Below are positions 57,350 through 64,000 of a stretch of 64,000 nt of DNA, one piece after another. The stretch lies in assembly GCA_019321725.1 (NCBI GenBank), contig CM033109.1:5301993-5365992 (forward strand), written 5' to 3'. Source of the DNA: Paulownia fortunei (taxonomy: Eukaryota; Streptophyta; Magnoliopsida; Lamiales; Paulowniaceae). The notes beneath the pieces are model-generated. The model had not been told where the DNA came from. It saw only the letters and a program-made list of their open reading frames with translations, and made no database searches. The position numbers and the translations under genes were made by a program. The number at the start of each line of letters is the position of its first letter. The stretch's first letter is position 1.

Positions 57350-59281
57350 TCAGACATCATCACAGCCATCTTCCTTGAGCATTAATTCAACTGGCTCAAG
57401 CTCCCATGAAAAAGGAGAGGGCGGAGGAGAACCCCAGCTTATCGGTGAAGAGGGAGGAGACTTCCACCTAGACTTGAACCAATCAGAAAACTCTGACATG
57501 GACAACTCTTCCAGCTCGGGATAGCAGCACATGCTATCAACATCAGGATCACTCTAACAAGCAGATAAAGGCAAGTTGGATGTCAAGATCCACCTATCCT
57601 TTTGTCTATACATACTAAATGCAATAAAGGAATAGGAGCGTTCATACCTTTGCTTCTTCCATTATCAGATCTGCAGAATCTGCAAAAAAAAAAAAAGAGC
57701 TTAGAACCTCTTCTCATGCAGTCATGTAAATAGCTCTGGAATTTGAAACTGATGTGTGAAATTGATGATTCAGAGATATTTGCTTGCAAATACAAGTGAG
57801 AAACTTCATAAGATGGGCATATCATGAAGCTTTAGTGCAACAAAGTCCCTCTAATTTCGCTCACTAAGTAAAAAATCCTACCATACAGATGTTTGAAGCT
57901 GAGATGAAAGAGTTTCAACTTACAACAACACGCCAAGCTTCCATGACATTACCCTCCGGTGATTACTGCTTGTGATTAGAAAACTAAACGCTATCTAATA
58001 AGAAATCACAGAAGCAGCGTGATATTAACACCTCCAAACAATATTCCCTCTAGTGAATAGGCGTGCTTTAAGTGTCCAGAACTTATTCAATGATCAATTC
58101 AGGTTCAAAGAATTCTTCCTTTGAACATGTCTGTGTGTTTCAACTACCTCGGAATAACTGACAAGACAATCAAATACTTATAATCATGTTATCTCCACCT
58201 TTTTAAGAATAACTGTGAAACAACAAAGAAACAAGACATCCGTTCCTTTCTTGCAAGAAAAAGGTATTATCTGTCAGAATGCCTCTTCTCATGTCTTGAA
58301 ATAATTTTACTAATATTTCCTCTAAGAAAAAAAGCTGAATAAGTTCAAATTAACAAATTTTTGAAAGAGGATTGTGTATAACTGCACATGAAAAGTTCAG
58401 TCATAAGACCACCCATTGTGATACTACAAAAATCATAAACAAACAAAAAGGTCCATTATGCAAATATCCAAGGAAAAGAGAAAAAAAGGAGCTTAAAAAA
58501 TTCAACTCTATTAGTTTTATGGTATTCTAACCATGCTAAGAAATAAAGTGAACTACAAACATAAAACTAAGATTATGAATTTGAACAAATTACCATGTCC
58601 AGGAAGAACTGTGTCCCAGAAATTAAGTTCAGATGCTGCTTTTTGTGCTTCAATGCACTTACTGTGGTCATGCAAGAAACCCTCTTCTGCAATGTTAAGT
58701 TTCTCATTTATTGAACTCTTTTTCTTCAACAGTGCCTCAGCCTCAAAACCATGATGGTGCAAATATCTATCTTCTACAATATTACACGTTTTATTTTGTG
58801 AACTTCTTTTCTGTGACGATGCTTCAAGATGAATGGATGACTTGTTTGTAATGTCATTCAGAGCTTTACGACTCTCGAGTGCAACTCCACCCTTCTTAGC
58901 AACTGGTTTGGAGGTCCTGGATTTACCATCAACTGTGGCCTCTACAAAATTAAATCGACTTTATTTTGAAGAGTAAATGTTGTATTTGACAAAAAGAGTA
59001 TGATAAAATAGTGAGCATTGCATATCTGAGTTAGTTCTTATAGGCTTAAATTTTATCCTACAAGCTCAAGATTAAGTATAGATGACAATGTAAACAGGTC
59101 AAATATCTAATCAAGAAAAAAAATTGCATATCAAAGTAACATTTTTAGATCCAGAACCTTATTTTGCAGCGAGACTAGAAAAACAAAAAGATACGACAGA
59201 AGATAAGTTATTACTTTTACGATGGATGGCAGAATTTTCATCTTGGATGCTCAGCGGCTTTAGAGTGAGGGGTCTTTCCAT
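57350..59281 (-). CDS. PANS1: PATRONUS-like plant securin
   Basis: PATRONUS proteins protect sister-chromatid cohesion by inhibiting separase until the anaphase-promoting complex destroys them, in meiosis and mitosis. Coding exons in order are 59215-59281, 58594-58941, 57648-57679 and 57350-57553. They join in phase to 216 residues (Arabidopsis PANS1 is somewhat shorter). A DEN box is at residues 14-16 (QDENSAIHRK). A canonical destruction box, RKALNDITN, is at 47-55. Further matches to PANS1 are EEGFLHDHSKCIE, SADLIM, FSDWFKS and the acidic end LKEDGCDD. The tail has two PPSSPISWG/PPPSPFSWE modules instead of the single-spaced prolines I recall from Arabidopsis. The start ATG gives the shortest conserved N terminus, and an upstream acceptor at 59295 supports it. 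A leader intron (59295-60266) precedes it. Securin function is known for the family and inferred here. Confidence 0.9.
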
Positions 59282-59394
59282 ATTCTTTAGCACACTGCAT
59301 GCAGAAAAATATGTTACAACTACAGCACCAAGTATTGTGAGGTTAGCCACAAATTAAACATTACACAAAATAGACAAAATATACCTCCTGTATA

Positions 59395-59783
59395 CACTAC
59401 AAGAAAAAACAATTTTAGTGGCAAGATGTCAAGTGACAATGAAATTTGTCACCAAATACCATATAATAGGCGACAATTTTTTCTTTTTAGTTACAACAAT
59501 GATTTTCACAAGTTTAATTGTAAATTGTTATTTTTGAATATTAATGACTCAAGAACTGCGTAAAAGTAGTCACTATTAGCAATTAGTGGCAAAGGTATAA
59601 TGACAATAAAAATTGCCACAATGACTCGATGACTATAATTGTCAACTCACTAATTGTCAACTGTAACAACTTAAACTATTTCTTGTCACTATGTAGTTTA
59701 TGAATATCATTATTGTGGCAATACAAAAATTATTCACTTAATAATATCATCAAAGACAGCTAACACTATTTTTTCTTGTAGTG
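59395..59783. mobile_element. CACTA-type non-autonomous element in PATRONUS leader intron
   Basis: The 389-bp element begins CACTACAAGAAAAAA and ends with its exact 15-base inverse. This is the characteristic terminus of CACTA (EnSpm/CMC) elements. Subterminal copies of GTGGCAA and TTGTCAC words run in both directions. The flanking triplets are ATA and AAA, so the 3-bp target duplication is imperfect. There is no transposase. It lies about 100 bp upstream (in transcription order, downstream) of the first coding exon of the PATRONUS-like gene. Confidence 0.85.
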
Positions 59784-60266
59784 AAAAGTTAGTGCCTACG
59801 AATGCTCAAAACGCAAAACAAGTTTCTAAAGTTTATAAAACATTAATAGCAAGACACAGCATGAAACAGACAGACTTTAGCAATTACCTTGAAGTACATA
59901 TCAAACTACAAAATAAAACATAATGAAAAAAAAAAAAAATATACCCATCATGTTTTCTTTGGATTAAAGAATTTAATCCCAATTCTCCATTATAAACATT
60001 TCAAAATTACAACTTGTTTACGTTCCTCAATTTTTTTTTTCTTTTTTCCTACTCATTTTATCCGCCATACAAAAGGATGAAATCACATGTAGGTTACTAA
60101 AACCAGTCAATATTCATCACAATATACGTCACAGCTTCATAAAAAAAAAATCCCAAGAAAATTCGTATTCATTAAGAAGTCGAAACGACAAATAAAAAAA
60201 AAAGAATTAATATATTCACAATCGAAGAATCAAGTTCCAAAATAAAAAAAAAGAAGAAATTCATAC

Positions 60267-60370
60267 CTTTTATTTCTCGAATTGATCCGACGCATATCCT
60301 ACGTGTAAGCGCGGTTGTAACTGAGAGAGAGGGAATGTATGTGTTTTTCTGTGTGAATTCGAAAAGTTTA
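60267..60370 (-). other. PATRONUS 5' untranslated exon
   Basis: On the minus strand a donor (AAAAG/GTATGA) at 60267/60266 ends a short pyrimidine-rich leader that starts near 60360-60370. It pairs with the acceptor at 59295 to give a leader intron of 972 bp. Confidence 0.55.
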
Positions 60371-60402
60371 AGCGCAATAGTTCATTTGGTTTTAAAAACG
60401 CA

Positions 60403-60433
60403 TGGGCCGGGCTTACTGTTTCATATATGGGCC
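60403..60433 (-). promoter_or_regulatory. Paired TGGGCC (site II) elements of the PATRONUS promoter
   Basis: TGGGCC occurs at 60403-60408 and 60428-60433, with a third GGGCC at about 60445, all within about 100 bp of the likely transcription start. Clustered site II motifs are known in promoters of plant genes active in dividing cells, which fits a securin. No E2F site or mitosis-specific activator motif was recognised. Confidence 0.5.
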
Positions 60434-60829
60434 AGGTTTATGACGGGCCTCCCAATTTCTCTATTTTATTTTTATTTTTTTGCTTTTTGGTAAATGGGTC
60501 TCCGGATTTGTCATCATTTGCCCGTAATCCATTGCCATAACTTGGATAATTCCAGGGTTGAATGGAGTTTGTTGCTCTCAATTCTTCTTATTATAAGAGT
60601 AAGGACTTGTTTGCTAGTAAGAATTAGGTATCGATAGATGGGCAATCCCATGTAATTTATCATTTGGTTAAAAAATATTCGGCCCATAAAAATAAATTGG
60701 CTTGATATATAATCAAACTCCTTTTTGGATCATGGATCACACCTCCTAATGTGATGTATAATTCAAATAAAAACTCCAATTCATATTAACTTATATAGAA
60801 ACAAAAATACCCCTTACATTTATATTTAT

Positions 60830-61650
60830 ATTACATGTTATATATTTATATTTAGAAATATAAATATATCTATTTATTTAACTATTATAAATATACATTA
60901 TAAATAATATATATATATATATATAAATGCATATTTATAAATATATAAAATATATATTTGTAATTCAATTATATGTTATATACATATTTACATATGATAT
61001 TAATATTTATAAATAATAGTATAGTATATATAAATATCAGTGATATATAATGTATACATATAACTATTTTAATAAATAATATAAAATATATATAATTAGA
61101 AATATTTATTTGTATTTATATATTTAAAATATATGAATATATAAATAATTATATAATACATTATATACCATATATAATATAAGTAATATAGTAATATATA
61201 TTAACATGTTTACAACATTAATACTAATATTACATAAATAATATTTATATAAATAAAATAAATATATGTTTACATATATATTCATATAGATATTGTGAAC
61301 ATATTTATATATATAGTAAATACATTTAATTACAATTCTTATATATTATTATTTATGTTAATAATAATATTAGTAATATAAATATCGATAATACATTATA
61401 AAATATTATAAATACTACTAATATACATTTAAATATATATGTAAATATTTATATAATTAACTAAAAAAATGTATACTTAGAAATATACAGTAATACTAAT
61501 AACATAATTTATATAAATTAAAAAATTATAAATACTAAAAATGTATATTATTTATATATATAAATAATTATAAAAACATACATAAATATATATAAATAAT
61601 AAAAATGAAGTTTGATTATATTTATAAGTATATAATAATATATGTTTAAT
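60830..61650. repeat. Very AT-rich low-complexity block
   Basis: About 820 bp consists almost wholly of A and T, built from TATAAATA- and ATATATAA-type words, including a perfect (TA)n run near 60908-60924. It has no coding capacity. It lies between the PATRONUS promoter and the BRX-domain gene. Confidence 0.85.
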
Positions 61651-63264
61651 TTTGAAGGACAAAATTGACTTTTCATAATGTATCCTACACAATATATGTC
61701 CAACCAAACAATGCTTATTGATTATCTGTTGCATATCAATCATTTATAAATTCTATCAAACATGAAATAGAATGCTAATGATACATTATTTTAACAACAC
61801 ATTTTATTTCTAATCTATCACTCCTTATACCATTAAGCGTAGCAAACAAGCCCTATGTTTTACTCAACCCTAATTTAGAGATTCTGAATAAATTCAGAGC
61901 AACATATCTAGATTTTCGTTGTCCAAGGACTCGACGACTTGGGTTGGAGATACAAATAATTACGCACAAATGCAAACAAAATACGAAGTACTCTTGTTTA
62001 GTCGATGGTGGCTTGATGCATACTCGATGCGTGCAAAAAACAGTTTACAACGAAAACACAATTTTTAACTGAAAAAAGTTAAATATTATTGCATGAGAAT
62101 TTGATGGAAGTAAACTTTTGAATGGGGCTTAATATGGAGCACAAGTTTGGTGATGAGGGTTATAGAATAAATTATGATGGTTACATTTTGTAGATCAATA
62201 GTTGAGACATTGTTGGAAGTGTCGAATTGAATTTATCAGTCAGTCCCAACAGTACAACATACATCTGCTCCCCCCCGGCGGCCCTCATCACGGCTTTCCC
62301 CATGGTAAGGAGGAGGCAGCCTGATATCAATTCACCTCCGCGCATGTACATGCCACTCTTCCATCATCGTCACTACTACAATTATCTCCATACGTGTGAA
62401 ACACATTCAATAAATTTGTCTTTTTCAGGCAGAAAACCAACTAAATAAGGGAAATATCATCCCATTCAACTTCCAAAACTAACACAACCATAAAAAATAA
62501 GGAAGAATGGATTCCCATGGTTTTTCTTTTGTTGTTGTTGATGTCATAATATTCGATATCAGCATATATGTCGGTAATATTAGGCCACATTGAGGGGAAG
62601 ATCCATGTTCTTACCAGAAGGCCACGGAATATCCTCGTATTAGTTATGGACAAACTAGTACATGTAACTATTCCTAGGAAGTAAAATAGGATAATAGAAT
62701 TGGTATTGCCAAACAAATCACACTGGGGGGCAGAGGGTGGGGGTGTTAAAAAGGAAAGAATTTGTATCAGCAGAAGAAAAGGGTGAAATCTCAATCTGCA
62801 TACTAAACTAACAAAGTATACTAACATGGTGGCATTAGTATAAAAAACACGATGCAGACAACAAGTGAACAACTTAAAGCAGAAAACAAATTAGAAGAAA
62901 AGCAGTAAAAACTGAAGAAGCATTTGCTTATAGAATATACATGGAAGCTGCTCACAACCAGAGCCAGCACCCTAGCAAGAATTTACATTTCTCACCCTCA
63001 AACCCCACGCAAGGCGCATCTGGGGAAAAAATGATAAAGCATATTCAAGCCATAAGAATAATAGAGGGTTAAAAACCAAAAAGGAAACACAAGGATTAGA
63101 AAATCCTCTCTACTCTCTCTTCACATGGCAACCCTTTCTTCCAACCCTTGGAACATGAATGCCAAACCTACTTAATCAATATGATCTTTCCTGTGACTCA
63201 AGCAGAAACGTATGGGGGTAAAAAGAAAAACAAAAAATTTCATATACATATGAAACGTCCACTG
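61651..63264. other. Intergenic DNA and 3' flank of the BRX-domain gene
   Basis: The right part should contain the 3' UTR of the minus-strand BRX-domain gene. Open frames such as 62441-62872 on the minus strand show no recognised motif. A small GC-rich patch with a run of C is at 62265-62350. Confidence 0.4.
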
Positions 63265-63397
63265 TCAATGTGCCAAGTCCTCACTTCCTACACCAACACT
63301 TGACTTGTCAACCATCCGTACATTGTACTGTTCATATACTCTTGCCCGGTTCTCTGCCCACCATTGTTCTGCTTGCTTCTCACTAAATCGCTTCCGA
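63265..63397 (-). CDS. BRX-domain protein, last coding exon only (probably PH-RCC1-FYVE/PRAF type)
   Basis: The exon encodes the C-terminal end of a BRX (BREVIS RADIX) domain: RKRFSEKQAEQWWAENRARV followed by YEQYNVR and a 17-residue tail ending EDLAH. An acceptor (AATGCAG) at 63398 starts it, with the first codon split after two bases. BRX proper and its close relatives end soon after the domain. The longer tail and the EQYNV wording resemble the plant PH-RCC1-FYVE (PRAF) proteins, which combine a lipid-binding PH domain, RCC1 repeats and a FYVE finger. All upstream exons lie beyond 64000. Confidence 0.8.
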
Positions 63398-64000
63398 CTG
63401 CATTCAACCATTCCGAAACATGTTCACTTTCACACATAAAAATTATAACATCAGGACTTTCCCAAGACATCAGATTGATGCTTTCCCTTTTTCATTACAG
63501 ATTCAACAGCTACCTTTGAGCTGTAAACTCAAGATATTTCTATACTTGATTCTATTATATATTTATCTAGTTCTCCATGAAAACATTGCAGATGTAAATT
63601 TTTATGAACTACTGTTGTATACATCATGTTATGGCCTGTGAATTGACAACATAAATTAAAGTAAGTTTTAGGGTTAGATATAATAACACTGCCTCAACTT
63701 GATCCTAAGTCGCATTTACCCCTTGAACTTGCTAAGGTAACATTTACCCCCTGAATAAAATTTGAATTTAATAATTGGACAAAATTGCCCTTAAATGAAT
63801 TTATATAGTTTTTAGTATATTTTTAATATTTATACCCCAATCTTGAATTTAAATTCTTTATTAATTAGAAAAATATTTTAAATTATATCTTTTTTTAAAA
63901 AAAAAGTGATTTGTAACTTAAGTAATTCAAAGTTTAAAAAGTTAAAGTAATAATTGAGTATAATAAATACACAAAAAATATTAAACATGAAAAAAAATAT
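63398..64000 (-). other. Intron of the BRX-domain gene
   Basis: No further exon of the BRX domain can be found up to the window end, so this stretch is read as part of a long intron. The right end (from about 63680) has repeat-like CATTTACCCC words at 63711 and 63749. Confidence 0.5.

Noticed and set aside
62441..62872. Minus-strand 143-codon open frame
   Set aside because: It falls in the expected 3' flank of the BRX-domain gene and has no recognised domain or conserved motif.

Overview
The window is nuclear DNA of a flowering plant, most probably a eudicot. The genes are split by many short GT-AG introns in AT-rich DNA, and the proteins (CHR5-type CHD1 remodeller, photorespiratory aminotransferase, NIPA magnesium transporter, PATRONUS securin, BRX-domain protein) are plant types. 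There is no operon structure, CRISPR array or viral genome, and I could not name the species. All gene calls rest on my recognition of protein families plus splice-site and reading-phase checks; no database search was run.

Layout: (1) 0.7-22.2 kb, plus strand: a 30-coding-exon CHD1/CHR5 chromatin remodeller. (2) 24.4-28.6 kb, plus strand: peroxisomal serine-glyoxylate aminotransferase with a leader intron. (3) 28.6-33.0 kb: intergenic DNA holding two diverged direct repeats around a GC-rich, C/A-skewed island. (4) 33.3-34.5 kb, plus strand: an intronless F-box gene. (5) 34.6-43.3 kb, minus strand: exon-like islands, a decayed NIPA copy and an intact eight-exon NIPA gene. (6) 43.4-47.8 kb: AT-rich intergenic DNA. 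(7) 47.9-50.7 kb, plus strand: FIS1. (8) 52.0-55.9 kb, plus strand: a ROMO1/Mgr2-like gene. (9) 57.3-60.4 kb, minus strand: a PATRONUS-like securin. (10) 60.4-63.3 kb: intergenic DNA with a very AT-rich block. (11) 63.27-63.40 kb, minus strand: the last coding exon of a BRX-domain (probably PH-RCC1-FYVE) gene that runs off the right edge.

The genes do not form a pathway. FIS1 and ROMO1 are adjacent, on the same strand, and both encode small mitochondrial membrane proteins, which may be chance. The least ordinary observations are structural. They include two non-autonomous hAT elements inside introns, each with a perfect 8-bp target duplication, and a CACTA-type element in the PATRONUS leader intron. 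They also include a TTG where CHR5 orthologues begin with ATG, a 5-nt tandem splice acceptor just before the CHR5 helicase core, a GC-AG intron in NIPA, a tandem NIPA pseudogene and several intronic tandem duplications. I found no convincing new biological system.
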